Shown here one piece after another: positions 11,004 to 23,000 of a stretch of DNA of 64,000 nt. A program made the translations under genes and the position numbers. This DNA comes from Cladorhizidae sp. MBARI D1340-BT2 (Eukaryota > Porifera > Demospongiae > Poecilosclerida > Cladorhizidae). Every line of letters begins with the position of its first letter. Position 1 is the stretch's first letter. The notes below the pieces were generated by a model. That model did no database searches. It saw nothing but the letters and a program-made list of their open reading frames with translations, and was not told the origin of the DNA. The stretch is taken from the NCBI GenBank assembly GCA_028752905.1, contig JAQNBH010000013.1, positions 40,190,905 to 40,254,904 on the forward strand. The letters run 5' to 3'.

Positions 11004-11997
11004 AGTGGACCTGATAGATGGCCATATCGAGGCGGCTATGACAATGCTGCAGTCTGTAGTGGAGCTGGGACACTACATCAGAGACAGCAAAGTCATGCCC
11101 ATCAAGGTGTGTGTGTTGCTGTGCCTCTCATTGTGTTCTTCTCCCTACTTGTACACCTTGTCTTCTCATCAACCCTCACCCTCTCTCCTCACCTCCCATT
11201 CTCTATCATCCTCCTCCTTCCTCTCTCTCTTCCTTCTCTCTGACCTCTCTCACCACCATCTGCTCCCCCTCTCTCCTCCTTTCTCTCCCTTCCTCTTCCT
11301 GCCCTCCACCACCTCCTCATTGCAGTTCCCTCTTCCTGAGATCGTTGTCATCCATCGTGACCAGAAGTGTCAGGATTACCTAAAAGGTCTTGAGTCGTAC
11401 ATTCTAGAGGAGCTCTACGTCAAGACCCTCACCATGGAAGACAGCAAGTACGGTGTCAAGCTGCAAGGGGAGCCGGACAGCGAGAAATTGGGCAAGAGGT
11501 TGAAGGGGGCATTTAAGAACGTTGCTCCTGCTGTTAAGCAGCTAACGAGTGAGCAGCTAGAGGAGCTGCAAGAGAGAGGAGAGATCGAGGTCGTGGGGCA
11601 CAGGTTGTCGTGAGATGACATCAAGGTGACAGGGTGACCATTGTTTCTTTCTGGTTGTGTTGAGGGGGTGGGGGGAAGGGGGGCAGTGGCGTGGGGTATT
11701 TACCTCCCGTTGGAAATGTGACATGTAGGAATTGGTATGATTCCACACGTCTGTATTCCCCAATAACATATCTCCCATGGTTTAGAATTACCAATTTCCT
11801 TGAATAGTCCTCGTGTGAAATGTTCCTTTTAAAACCTGCGTGAAGACAGAGAGAGATGGAGGGCGTACCCTATTCCACTGAGCACCTGCAGAGTGAGAAG
11901 TGCACGTGCGTCCTCGCTCAGATCGAGTAGCACGTGCACAATTTATTGGTATAGTAATCATCCAGCATAGGATTAGTGCGCATTGGTGAGAGTTATT

Positions 11998-12106
11998 TCA
12001 CGGAAGACTGGAGCTTGTGAGAGAACTGGAGAACAGGAGCTTGTGAGAGAACTGGAGAACTGGAGCTTGTGAGAGAACTGGAGAACTGGAGCTTGTGAGA
12101 GGGTGC
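11998..12106 (+). repeat. About 26-bp minisatellite, four copies
   Basis: The unit contains GAGAACTGGAGAACTGGAGC followed by TTGTGA. It is expanded to about eleven copies in the right arm (58,815-59,128). It lies in an IARS1 intron. Confidence 0.85.
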
Positions 12107-12714
12107 AAAGTGATCATGGAAATTTTGTCTATGCATATGTAAGTGGGAGAGAAGGTGAGGGTTCACTAATTCCTTGCCCCTCCACCCATCACACGGATCC
12201 TAATGATGAGAGGTGTGTTGGTGAGATTGCTAGTGGACTAAATAAAATAAAAAGATAATAATTTTTAAATGGTTAAGGGATTTGTAACTGCTTGGTGTAT
12301 CTGTAAGTGGCAATACCTTTCTCTCCGTCAGATTACATACTCAGTTGACCATGCCCTCTCTAGTGGATGCCACACCCATGCTGATAGGAAGTTGCTGGTG
12401 CTGCTCGACGTGACACTGTCCCAGGCCATTGTGGAGGAAGGCGTGGCATGCGAGGTCGTCAACAAGATACAGAAACTGAGGAAGAAGGTGAGATAGCGTA
12501 CCACGTACATCTCCATGTGTGAGATCAGATGAGAGAGAAGCAGAGAAGGACGGTGGGCAATAATAGGGAGTGGGAGGAGGAATAGGTGGAGTCAGTTGAG
12601 AGGGCCTCTCTTCTACTCCTCTTCCCTTCCGGTTGCCATTTCCATATTCCTGTTTACTTTATTTCAGGGGGTGCTACAATGTTGCCAGGACAACCACGCA
12701 CACATGCACGTGCG

Positions 12715-12745
12715 TGCACACACACACACACACACTCTCTCACAG
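12715..12745 (+). repeat. (CA)n microsatellite
   Basis: This is a short CA tract in an IARS1 intron, matched by a TG tract at 58,205-58,230. Confidence 0.8.
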
Positions 12746-13124
12746 AATTCCCAAGATATCTAGGGATGTCCACCTGGTGCCAGCCTGGACCCCGCCCCTT
12801 CCCCAGTGTGGTGTGCTAAGAGTGACATGTACATTTAAATGGATTTTTGTAGTACTGGTATTACAAAGTAATTCTCTTTCCCTTGGGTGTGGTTTAAGTC
12901 TCTCCCTGGGGTGTGGTTAAGTTGCCCTATGTACCTAACACTGCGGCATTGAGGATATGTTGGGGGGAGATTTTTCCTTGCCTCTACTGCACCTCCATGC
13001 CCACATGAGGGGAGTGGTTTCAGGTGTGGTTAAGAATAACTGCTCACCTGACACCCGGTGCTGGACAACTTCTGCATACCCAAACTGAACTAGCCACAGT
13101 AGCTCTAAGGCAGTAGAAGGTGGA

Positions 13125-14185
13125 CAATAGGGTCACACCCATAGAGAAACCTGGGAGTCTCTGCTGTGTTGAACTTGGCACACCCATAGAGAACCCTGGC
13201 TGTGTTGAACTTGGCACACCCATAGAGAACCCTGGGAGTCACTGCTGTGTTGAACTTGGCACACCCATAGAGAACCCTGGGAGTCTCTGCTGTGTTGAAC
13301 TTGCCACACCCATAGGTAACCCTGGGAGTCTCTGCTGAGTTGAACTTGGCACACCCATAGAGAACCCTGGGAGTCTCTGCTGTGTTGAACTTGGCACACC
13401 CATAGAGAACCCTGGGAGTCTCTGATGTGTTGAACTTGTCACACCCATAGAGAACCCTGGGAGTCTCTGCTGTGTTGAACTTGGCACACCCATAGAGAAC
13501 CCTGGGAGTCTCTGCTGGGTTGAACTTGGCACACCCATAGAGAACCCTGGCTGTGTTGAACTTGGCACACCCATAGAGAACCCTGGGAGTCACTGCTGTG
13601 TTGAACTTGGCACACCCATAGAGAACCCTGGGAGTCTCTGCTGTGTTGAACATGCCACACCCATAGGTAACCCTGGGAGTCTCTGCTGAGTTGAACTTGG
13701 CACACCCATAGAGAACCCTGGGAGTCTCTGCTGTGTTGAACTTGGCACACCCATAGAGAACCCTGGGAGTCTCTGATGTGTTGAACTTGGCACACCCATA
13801 GAGAACCCTGGGAGTCTCTGCTGTGTTGAACTTGGCACACCCATAGAGAACCCTGGGAGTCTCTGCTGTGTTGAACTTGGCACACCCATAGAGAACCCTG
13901 GTACTCTCTGCTGTGTTGAACTTGGCACACCCATAGGTAACCCTGGGGGTCTCTGCTGTGTTGAACTTGGCACACCCATAGAGAACCCTGGGAGTCTCTG
14001 CTGTGTTGAACTTGGCACACCCACAGAGAACCCTGGGAGACTCTGCTGTGTTGAACTTGGCACACCCATAGGTAACCCTGGGAGTCTCTGCTGTGTTGAA
14101 CTTGGCTCACCCATAGGTAACCCTGGGGGTCTCTGCTGTGTTGAACTTGGCACACCCATAGGTAACCCTGGGAGTCTCTGCTTGT
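13125..14185 (+). repeat. 45-bp minisatellite in an IARS1 intron, about 23 copies
   Basis: The unit contains CACCCATAGAGAACCCTGGG then AGTCTCTGCTGTGTTGAACT TGGCA. It sits in the intron between 12,487 and 14,279. The same intron in the right arm has about 54 copies. Because 45 is divisible by three, several frames stay open for hundreds of codons; no protein is implied. Confidence 0.95.
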
Positions 14186-14459
14186 CCATTTCTCTTCGTC
14201 CTTCTTGATTTGTTTTAATCTCCCCCACCTTCCTCTGTCTTCCCCCCTGTTGCATGTGCTCCCTGTCTCCATTTGCAGGCTGGCCTGCAGCCTCGTGATG
14301 TGGTGGTGTGGGAGGTGGGGGCTGTGGGGGATGGTCCTCTGTCTCTCCGGAGGATCATCGAGGAACATCAAGGCCACATTGAGACCGCCACCAAGGGCCC
14401 TATAGTACAGAAGTCACATGAGACGGACCTCAGCAGTGTTTTGGAGAAGGATGAACAAA

Positions 14460-15300
14460 ATGTTGTAATTTGTTTGTTTGCGGGAGACATTGTTGTTGTT
14501 GCTGTTGTTGTTGTTGTTGTTGTCATGTTTATAAGATGGTAAAGGGTTGCCATAAATGTGAACATGAAAACTTATCAAATGCTTGAATGCACACAAGTTC
14601 AGAATGCATATATCAACCTCCTCCCCTCCCTGTTAGTGTGGATGGCCAACAGGCAGTGCACTGAGTAGGCCCCTAAGCACCTGACCAGGTGTGTTTGTTG
14701 CTTACTGCCATAACTGTGCACACATTATGCATGCTCCTCATTTATGCACCAAAATGTAGCCAATGCCGAGTGCTTGTTCCCCTTTTCCTTCCAGTGGACT
14801 ATGTTCATGTGAAGGGGTCTAAAATTATAGATACAAATACTTTAAAAAGTTGTTTTAAAAGAACCTTGTGGTTAGACTTTGGAGCTGCATAGATTCCTCA
14901 CACTTCACTGTGAACTTATAATAGCTCAAATGATAGATCTCCCTGTGTGCTCTCTAATAAAAAGCTGCATAGCTACAACTATGTTAAAGTTACATGCAGC
15001 CAAAGTCAAAACGTGAATTGGTTTTAGTGTTGGTCATGATTGGAGCGTGCTAGCCATTGTTATCTGTGGCCAGAGGAAGCACTAATCTACAAAACTAGCG
15101 TATTCATTAGGTGCTAAAATGCAACTAATTAGACAAGCACGGGTGATAAAAATCATAGAAGCCACTGGGCATTATCGGCCATTTTGTTTAGGGATATATA
15201 TACCTGCAGGTGCATAAGTTTTTCATTGGCAGCAATAGCTCACAAATTATGCACTTCACATTTCTATCAATAACTCCATCAATTTGATTGGGAGTGGTGG
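14460..15300 (+). other. Non-coding, shared between arms
   Basis: I see no gene. Nearly the whole stretch is retained in reverse at 54,240-54,960. A short (GTT)n run lies at 14,490-14,522, followed by the motif TGGTAAAGGGT at 14,537-14,547. Confidence 0.5.
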
Positions 15301-16480
15301 AGGTTTGCATCTCTAATTATTATTATTATTAGTGCTATTATTATTATTACTATTACTAGTGCTATTGTTATCATTATTATTAATATTATAATTATTATTG
15401 CTATTATTGTTGTTGTTGTTATTATTATTATTTATTTTATTACATGTACTATATAGTATTATTTTTTCTATTATTAAAACTCAAACTTTTTTCTTTTTTT
15501 TTACATTTCCAAGATACAAAAAACAAAAAATTAATAGATTTTTTTTCCTTTTTTTTTTCTTTTCTTTTCTTTTTTTTTTGCAGGTAAACCTTTTTTCCCC
15601 CTTATTTTTCCCCCCACTTTTTTTTAATTCGAACAATTTCAAGTACATATGGGGGGGGGGAAGAGTTATATAGTTCAAGTTCCGTCCACCCAAGCAAAAT
15701 AGATTGATTCAACCGCACTGCGTGTGCAATAATATGCACGCGTTCCGACGCTGAGGAGGAAGATCCGTTCGCTGATTGGATGAAGATGTGGACGACTTGG
15801 CGTCTTTCAGTGAACCTGAGGAATAGCACTAGCTAAATGTTAGTTTCCAGAACAAAATAACATTTTACCCTAGACTAGAGATAGATATTTTTTGCTTTAA
15901 GTTTAACTTTTCAAAACAGCCTGATGTGCGTTATTAAAAATTATTTCACCAATATCACGTGGCAAGCGACATGTAGCAAGCGCCCACACTTACGATTTGG
16001 GGTTTGAAAGGCAAGCGCCCGTGGGCTCTTGCTGCGTACTTTATATTACTAATATTATTGCTATTACATGTATTATTATTAGTGCTATTATTATTTTTTT
16101 ATTTTTTTTAAATTTTATTATTATACATGTACAATGAAATAATAATGAAATAATAATACATGAAAGAAATAATACAATTTAATTGTGCATTTAAAATTAG
16201 TTACTACACGGTATTATATATTATTATATATTATATATATTTTTTTAATGGGAAATACATGAAAGTAATTTACATGAAAGTAATTTACATTTATTATTAT
16301 TACAAACTAACTAACAATTACAAATAATAGTCAAATAATAACTAATTAACAATAAATACATACATAAATAACTAAAAGCTAACACGTTCGTATTATTATT
16401 ATTATTATTATTATTATATTATTATTATTATTATTATTATTTATTATTGCTATTATTATTATTGTTGTTGTTGTTATTAT
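15300..16480 (+). other. AT-rich non-coding DNA with (ATT)n tracts
   Basis: This mixes (ATT)n, poly-T and homopolymer tracts with an excision-footprint-like site at 15,895-15,907 (see findings). A 70-75 codon frame at about 15,829-15,602 (minus) is also open in the right arm (53,709-53,939) but has no recognisable domain. No gene is supported. Confidence 0.5.
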
Positions 16481-16489
16481 TATTATTAT

Positions 16490-16579
16490 GGTGCATCCTA
16501 CAAAAGTCCATCAACCATGGGGGGTCTGGTTAACAACCGACCAACCCACATGGTTGTATTCCCCCTCTGAAAGAGGTGC

Positions 16580-16581
<2 letters not shown>
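16490..16581 (+). repeat. Hairpin-forming repeat inside (ATT)n, copy 1
   Basis: This is a sequence of about 92 bases running from GGTGCATCCTACAAAAGTCC to CCCCCTCTGAAAGAGGTG, flanked on both sides by (ATT)n. It contains CAACCATG and, about 36 bases later, CATGGTTG, so it can fold back. Other copies lie at 17,061-17,168, 33,020-33,096, 48,945-49,053 and 49,577-49,669. Confidence 0.85.

Positions 16582-16629
<48 letters not shown>
16582..16629 (+). repeat. (ATT)n microsatellite
   Basis: A pure ATT tract separates the hairpin repeat from a retroelement nuclease-domain fragment. Confidence 0.95.
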
Positions 16630-16806
16630 GCCATTGAGACCTTGGGGGCAATTGGCCCGAAGTCACTGGCCTTTTTTAAGGAGCTCGGATACCGCATTAA
16701 AACAGAGTCGGGCGAGCCCAAATCGACAGAGTACCTGCTCCAGAGACTATCTGTGGCGGTCCAGCGGGGGAACTGCACGTCTGTACTGGGCAGCACAGGC
16801 ATCTGA
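16628..16806 (+). pseudogene. Retroelement nuclease-domain C-terminus, fragment
   Basis: About 59 codons (IETLGAIGPKSLAFF ... VLGSTGI) end in TGA. They equal the last part of the longer protein at 43,523-42,768 (minus). The tract begins abruptly at the (ATT)n array, so everything upstream of this point has been replaced by microsatellite. A reverse copy with the same junction is at 49,545-49,369. Confidence 0.75.
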
Positions 16807-16909
16807 CACTTTCCCATTAAAAAAATATATATAATATATAATAATATATACGTAATACAGTGTATAAAAATTACCATTTCTTATTCTACAACTTGAGTTT
16901 TTGTTTGAG

Positions 16910-17020
<111 letters not shown>

Positions 17021-17060
17021 TTATTATTGCTATTGTTGTTGTTGTTATTGTTATTATTAT

Positions 17061-17164
17061 GGTCCAGCCTACAAAAGTCCATCAACCATGGGGGGTCTGG
17101 TTAAGAACCGAGGCGACCAACCCCACATGGTTGCATTCCCCCTCTGAAAGCCTCTGAAAGAGGT

Positions 17165-17168
<4 letters not shown>
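17061..17168 (+). repeat. Hairpin-forming repeat inside (ATT)n, copy 2
   Basis: This is the same element as at 16,490, here about 108 bases with an internal duplication of CCTCTGAAAG. It is flanked by (ATT)n on both sides and corresponds in the right arm to 48,945-49,053. Confidence 0.85.
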
Positions 17169-17370
<202 letters not shown>

Positions 17371-17655
17371 GGAAAAAATAAAAATAAAGTGTCACAAACA
17401 ACAATAATAATAATTATTATTATAATTATAATAATAACAATAATAATAACCAATAATAACAACAATAATAAACCCCCCCACTTTGGATCCAGAGGGTTGC
17501 ATAGTTATTTTAGAGGCCAAACCGATTCTCTGATTTCCAAGTCGATCAGCAGGAGCCAGATGGGCTTTGTCCACAGCATCTTAAGGACTTGATTAGTGAT
17601 TCTGCTGGGAGTGGTGGTCTTGTTTTGCTAACAGTTCTTACAGCCTTTTTTAACC

Positions 17656-18732
17656 TTGTTCATCCAGGTAAAGCTCCTCCTAGTGTGTGTGTCACTTTTT
17701 GGAGTGGGAGCCTCTTTGATTGCGTTGAATAAAAAGTGTGGTGGGGTGGGGCCTATTGCAGTGGAGTGTACTCTTAGGTGGTTAGCTGCCAAGTGTGCTG
17801 GCCTTCACGTGAAGGTGTCCATGAGTGAGCTACTAACACCTTTTCAACTTGGTGTTGGCACTAAGGGTGGAGCAGAAGCTATTGTTCATGCTTCCTGTAT
17901 ATACATGCATTCCTTAAAGCCAGGCCAAGCTTTGTTAAAGTTGGACTTCTGTAATGCTCGATCCGTCGTGACAAAATGTTCACAGCCATGGAAGAGTTAT
18001 CTCCTGCTCTCCTGCCTCTGGTATATTCTGCCTATAGCTCTCCCTCCTCCCTTTTTTTGATGAGGATAAGATTATTCATTCCTATGAGGGTGTCCAACAA
18101 GGTGACCCTCTAGGCCCACTCCTTTTCTGTTTCACTATCCAAAAGTCAATGGGCCATCTCAAACCTGAGCTGAAAGTGTTTTGCTTGGACAACAGCTGCC
18201 TAACAGCTCTTACAGTAGTAGATGTCATCAATGATTTTATGACCTTAGAATCAATGGTTTGCGAGGTTGGTCTGCAGCTTTACCGAAGAAAATGTGAACT
18301 CATTAGCCATGACCCTTGTCTTATTGATGAGTTACTATGTGCAATGCCGGAGCTTAACTTTGAAGATGCCCCCCTCCTATAGGGGAGAGCAAGGGAGTTG
18401 AAGATGCCATTGCTGCCAAAACAAAGTGATTGGAGGTGATGCGAAATAGACTTTGTCACCTACAGGCACATGACGCACTTTGCTTGCTCCAACGTGCTTT
18501 TGCCATGTCTAAGTTGCTGTACTTGTTACATACTGCACCATGTCTTGCTTCATCTAAACTCACAGAGTTCCATGACCTATGTTCCATCCTAAGTGAAATC
18601 ACCAATATTCAGCTTGCTACTAACTCACTCACCTAGACACAAGCTTCTCTGCCAGTCAAGTATGGTGGTTTAGGAATTAGAAGTGCTGCTATGCTTGCAC
18701 CGTCCGCCTTTCTGGCTTCTGCAAGTAGCACA
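17656..18732 (+). pseudogene. Non-LTR-like reverse transcriptase, left copy, dead
   Basis: RT palm motifs can be read in order with frame changes. Motif A region LLKLDFCNA lies at about 17,933, motif B GVQQGDPLGPLLFC at about 18,090, and motif C reads VFCLDNSCL at about 18,176. In motif C the usual second catalytic Asp is Asn. The thumb-side tract (KCELISHDPCL, then HLQAHDALCLLQRAFAMSKLLYLLH) and YGGLGIR...AFLASASST reach the gap. At least two frame shifts are present. The family pairs this RT with a C-terminal restriction-like nuclease, fragments of which lie nearby. The same Asn is in the right copy, so the element was dead before duplication. Confidence 0.8.
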
Positions 18733-18832
18733 NNNNNNNNNNNNNNNNNNNNNNNNNNNNNNNNNNNNNNNNNNNNNNNNNNNNNNNNNNNNNNNNNNNN
18801 NNNNNNNNNNNNNNNNNNNNNNNNNNNNNNNN
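18733..18832. other. Assembly gap, 100 Ns
   Basis: Exactly 100 N, the usual placeholder for a join of unknown length. To its left is the RT pseudogene (+); to its right is the BEL/Pao integrase region (-), cut in mid-domain. The right arm copy of the RT continues past the equivalent point (41,290 and below), so sequence is missing here. Confidence 0.98.
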
Positions 18833-20045
18833 ACAATACAAGACTAGGGCCGCAATGGCCGAGAGAGACATGTTTATGAGTGAACATTAAGTGACTCACA
18901 GTACATTTGCTAGATAGGATGATGGGATGACATTGAGAATGTGACAAATGAGAGTTGGAGAGTCTACCTCCAACTCGGATCAGACCGTGTTTGTCTATGA
19001 ATGGTGACAATCCCTTGAGGGGACTCGATGACCTGACTGGCTCCCCATGCCTAAGTCGAGACAGTTCGTTGTAGAATGATAGGCCTTGGGATTGTTTGAA
19101 GACAAACTGTTCGGCTTGATTCGTCTCTGCTGCAGCGAGGTACGGCGTGAGTCGTTTAGGTTGATGATCTTGAGATAGTTTGATGTTGGCGACAAATCTG
19201 AGTACCCAGGCTATGATGCTGACAAGGGAGTGGTAAGAATTACATCTGTCCCTGTGCACTATGATGGGTTGACCGGCTACTACCAAGTTGCACGCTACTT
19301 GGGAGTCTGGGGTGCCATTGGACACAATAAATGGCTGGAAGGGCTTGACTAAAGGCTCTTGGGTCAGCCATGGTGGGCCGTTCCACCATAAGGGATGTGT
19401 TTTCAGCTCACTGGGAGATATGCCATGGGATGCACAATCCGCTGGGTTCTCTAGCCCTGGTACATGGTGCCAGGTGGACGGAGGGAGTTCGGACAAGATC
19501 ACAGCTACACGGTTAGCCTCGAAAGTCTTCAACTTTCTGTTCCTCCCATCCAACCACCACAGCACTATCTCGCTGTCGCACCAAGCGTACAGTTCGATTG
19601 CTGGGATGTTGAGGGCTTCCTTGACATTGGTCATAAGTTGGGCTAGCAACCTGGCACCACAGAGCTCTAGCTTGGGGATAGAGTGTCCCTTCAACGGGGC
19701 CACTCGTGTCTTGGCAGTGACAAGTACACAGGTTGGTGGGTGATCAACATAAGTGGTACGGAGGTATACCACAGCTGCATATGCCTGTTTAGAAGCGTCG
19801 CAGAACCCATGCAACTGGACTGCCCTTCGGTCACCTTGTGCAAAGTAGCACCTAGGGTGTTGCTTGTCTATCAACAGAGGGAGTTGCTCTCTCCACTCTT
19901 GATGTTGGAGTGCGTACTCTTGTGGGATGTTGTCATCCCATGCTAATTTGAGTTCCCACAACCTCTGATATAGTATTTTCATTCTGATCATGGTGGGGCC
20001 TAGCCATCCTAGTACATCGAACGTTCTAGCTACGAATTACTCCCC
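18833..20045 (-). pseudogene. BEL/Pao polyprotein: RNase H and N-terminal integrase, truncated by gap
   Basis: This minus-strand frame continues the polyprotein of 23,181-20,026 in another phase. It has the Pao-type RNase H tract (HGFCDASKQAYAAVVY, KLELCGARLLAQL, WCDSEIVLWWL) and the H2C2 zinc-binding part of integrase (HPIILSS ... HKHVSLGHCG). The catalytic integrase core is absent because the sequence runs into the N gap. The frame change near 20,030-20,040 lies in a GTAGC-rich spot where a small indel has introduced a TAG at 20,026-20,028. Confidence 0.88.
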
Positions 20046-23000
20046 TCTTGGTTGAGGCATAGTGTTTGGGTAGAGATAGAGAGGTTGCCATGGTGTCCTG
20101 AGTGGAGTTCCACTCTACACCCAGTGCCTTGGGATGGGCTGTGCTTTCGCCTGTCAAGTCTTTGACAGGGATTTTCTCTCTGAGAGAGGGTTCAATTGCT
20201 AGCAACGTAGCTTCAGAGCTACTTCTCCATTTCCTTAGGTCGAACCCACCCCTCAACAATAATGCTCGAAGTTCTTGATGCAACTGGGTCGCCTGCTCAG
20301 GCGTGTCTGCTCCTGTGAGCAGATCGTCAACATAAAAGGAAGTTTGAACGAGAGGGCTGGCATTCGGATACTCATGGCCGAAATCTGCTGCTGTCTGGTG
20401 CAGTGCCCTAATGGCAAGGTAGGGTGAGGATGATACTCCGAATGTGACCCTTGTCATTCGGTAGTCTATCAAGGGGCCGGTAGGCAGTTCTCTCCAGAGG
20501 AATCTATGTAAGTCTCGATCCTTAGGATCGAGCCAGACTGCCCTGTACATCTTGCTAATATCAGCAGAGAGGGCTACTAGGTGCAATCTGAACCTGAGGA
20601 GGATGGTGTCTAGATTAGGGTACAAAGTGGGCCCGGTCATGAGGATGTCATTCAGGGATTGACTTGTGGATGTGTGGGCACTGGCGTCAAAAACAACTCT
20701 GAGTTTCGTGCTGGTACTACTCTCCTTCACAACGCTATGCATAGGGAGATAGTACTGCTCCACTGCAGGGCTCAAATCTTGCTCTGGCACTAGCTCTGCA
20801 TGCCCCAACTCAACGTACTCTCTTACAACAGTTTGAAAGTCTTCCCACATACCCTTTCTCATAACAGACTTCTCATTGGTGAGAAATCGTTGGACTGCTT
20901 GGGGCCTGCTGCTACCCAAGGCTGGACTGTTGGGGTTTCTAGGTAGGGACACTTGGTAGTGAGCTGGGGATCTGACATACATGTGACTGTTTGTAAAGTG
21001 GGTTTGAACGGCTTCTTCCTCATCAGTGAGGAGGCTGACATGTGACAGGTTTTCTTCTACATCCCAAAACTGAGAGAGGAGGGTGTCCGTGGACTCTGCC
21101 ACGGTAGCTTGGTGTACTGATACCCCTACACTGGTAGACTTGGGGGTGAATGGACCTAAAATGGCCCAACCAAAGATGGTCTCTCTGGCTTGGGGCTCAT
21201 CTTTGGTCCCTGACCGGGCCTCTGTCAACAGCACATGTTGCATGACGTCGCTGCCTAACAGGACGTCGATTTTCCCTGGTAAATGGAACGTGGGGTCTGC
21301 CAGCTTGAGTGGCCTAATGTGGGACAAATCTCTAACACTAGTTGCCCCTTGCAGAGGGAGATCACCTGCCACCTTGGGCACTGAGGCTGCTACTAAAGTG
21401 AGAGTGGGGTCATCTGTATGGACTGGACACAGAGACATTCTGACCAGAGGGTGTGAGTCTAAGTCTGTCATGCCCTTGACCCCTGTGATGGTCACTCGGG
21501 GTCCCTGGTGTGGTAGCTGGAGAGTCCTAGTCACTCTAGTTGAGATCATAGACATGGTTGCTCCTGTATCTAGCAATGCTCGGGCCACCATCTGCCTCCC
21601 TCCTGGTCCCTTGACCAAGATTTGACTAGTCATGGTCAGTGAGCTAGGTATGGGTGAGGTTGGTGGAACTGCTACCGAGTTGTGATTGACAACTACCTCG
21701 TTCACTGGTTGGGAGGCACTCTGTTCTCTATGCATCAGGGTGTGATGCTTGCCTCCACAGGTTCTACATCGGGCTGTGCTACGACACTCAATGGTCTTGT
21801 GTCCTGGGGCCAAGCAATTGTAACACAACCGGAAGCCTTTGATGTGCTCCCCCCTCTGACTGAGGGTCATGCTACCGAACTTAGTACATTGAAACAAAGG
21901 GTGCTTCTCCCCGTTACACAAGTTACACTCATACCTGTAGCTGAGTGCTGGTCGAAGGTGTGCCGTGTTGAACGCTGCTCTGTGTTTCTTCGGCCGTTGA
22001 GATTGTTCGGGCTTGGAATCCGGAGGTTTGGTGACTGCGATGTCACTGAGGATGCCAGCTCTGAAGCGTATGAGCTTAATAAAGTCCCCCACTGGTGGCA
22101 CGTTCTTGTGCTCTTGGGACTTGACCTCCCACTCCACCGGCAACTGCTTTGAGATGGAAGGAACAAGAAGGGAGGTAAGGATGGAATCAATATCATATTG
22201 ACCTGTGTGTCTTAGCCCAGAGATGGTGGTGGTGAGAGTGTCGGCAAACCGAGATAAGTCTGCTTTGGTGGTCTTAATCTGACCCATTGAGATGAGGGTC
22301 TGGCAGTAATTCGAATGGACTTCGCGTTTCCTGTCGAATCGCTCATGAAGTAGGGCTACCACTTCGTCATAGAGTCCCTCATTCTCTGCTCCACTGAAGA
22401 GCAGTGACCGAGTGGTGGGATCCCTGATGGCGTCACGTAGGTATGTGAGCTTGTTGAGGTTGGTGAGATGCTTGTTTGCATCCACTGCAGCCTTGAATTG
22501 GCTCCAGAAAGTAGACCAGCCCATCAAATCTCCACTGAACTGGGGCAGGGAGATTTTCGGTAGTTGGATGGTCTTGGTGATGGCTGCTGGTGCAGCAGTC
22601 ACGGAGGTCGGAGGCGATCGAGGCATCTCTTTTACGGAGAGCCTAGCGAACCGAGAGTTGAATTCCTTGGCAGCTTGTCGAATAACGTGTTCAGGTTGGA
22701 TGGTCGATTGTCGGACGATGGACTTGAAAGTGTCGAAAGTGCGGGTGTAGCTCTCCCAGGCGATTGAATGATCCTTGTCTGGTTCATGCGCCATACCCGC
22801 TTCTAAGTCATCCAAGCTGTACTGGAGCTCGGTGTAGAGTTCGTGCGCTTTCTTCAAGGCAATGAGACGCTTGAGGAGGGTTCGGGTTGCCTCCACGTTC
22901 TCACTGAAGGTGTCTCCGATCTCTTCCTCTAGTTCTCTTTTGTGAGGATCAACTTCTCCATCACAAATGGTCTCCTGAACTTGGGTACACCGACGCTCGG

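Larger units (their letters stand above)
10000..14450 (+). pseudogene. IARS1: Isoleucyl-tRNA synthetase (cytosolic), C-terminal half, left copy
   Basis: Six exon-like segments match cytosolic isoleucyl-tRNA synthetase: 10,000-10,088 (LYTIIPRLVKF...LTNWYVR), 10,286-10,479, 11,004-11,106 (VELGHYIRDSKVMPIK), 11,326-11,625 (EIVVIH...GKRLKGAFK), 12,332-12,487 (LLVLLDVT...KIQKLRKK) and 14,279 to about 14,450. This covers the anticodon-binding domain and part of the C-terminal region. The family enzyme charges tRNA-Ile in the cytosol. No catalytic domain (HIGH/KMSKS) is found upstream; minisatellites and then a TRIM gene lie there. Two lesions are visible. The exon-1 splice donor is deleted: 9 bases present in the right copy at 61,339-61,347 are absent after 10,088. 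An in-frame TGA lies at 11,611-11,613, before the DDIK that ends exon 4. The TGA is shared with the right copy. The other junctions are clean GT-AG with matching phase. I call it a pseudogene; assembly error is the alternative. Confidence 0.85.

Noticed and set aside
10096..11383. Overlapping Pro/Ser/Leu-rich open frames
   Set aside because: They come from pyrimidine-rich introns between IARS1 exons and appear in all three frames.
15602..15829. Small gene of about 71-75 codons, open in both arms (also 53,709-53,939)
   Set aside because: It ends in low-complexity sequence with no domain or start context. Retention is expected from recent duplication alone.
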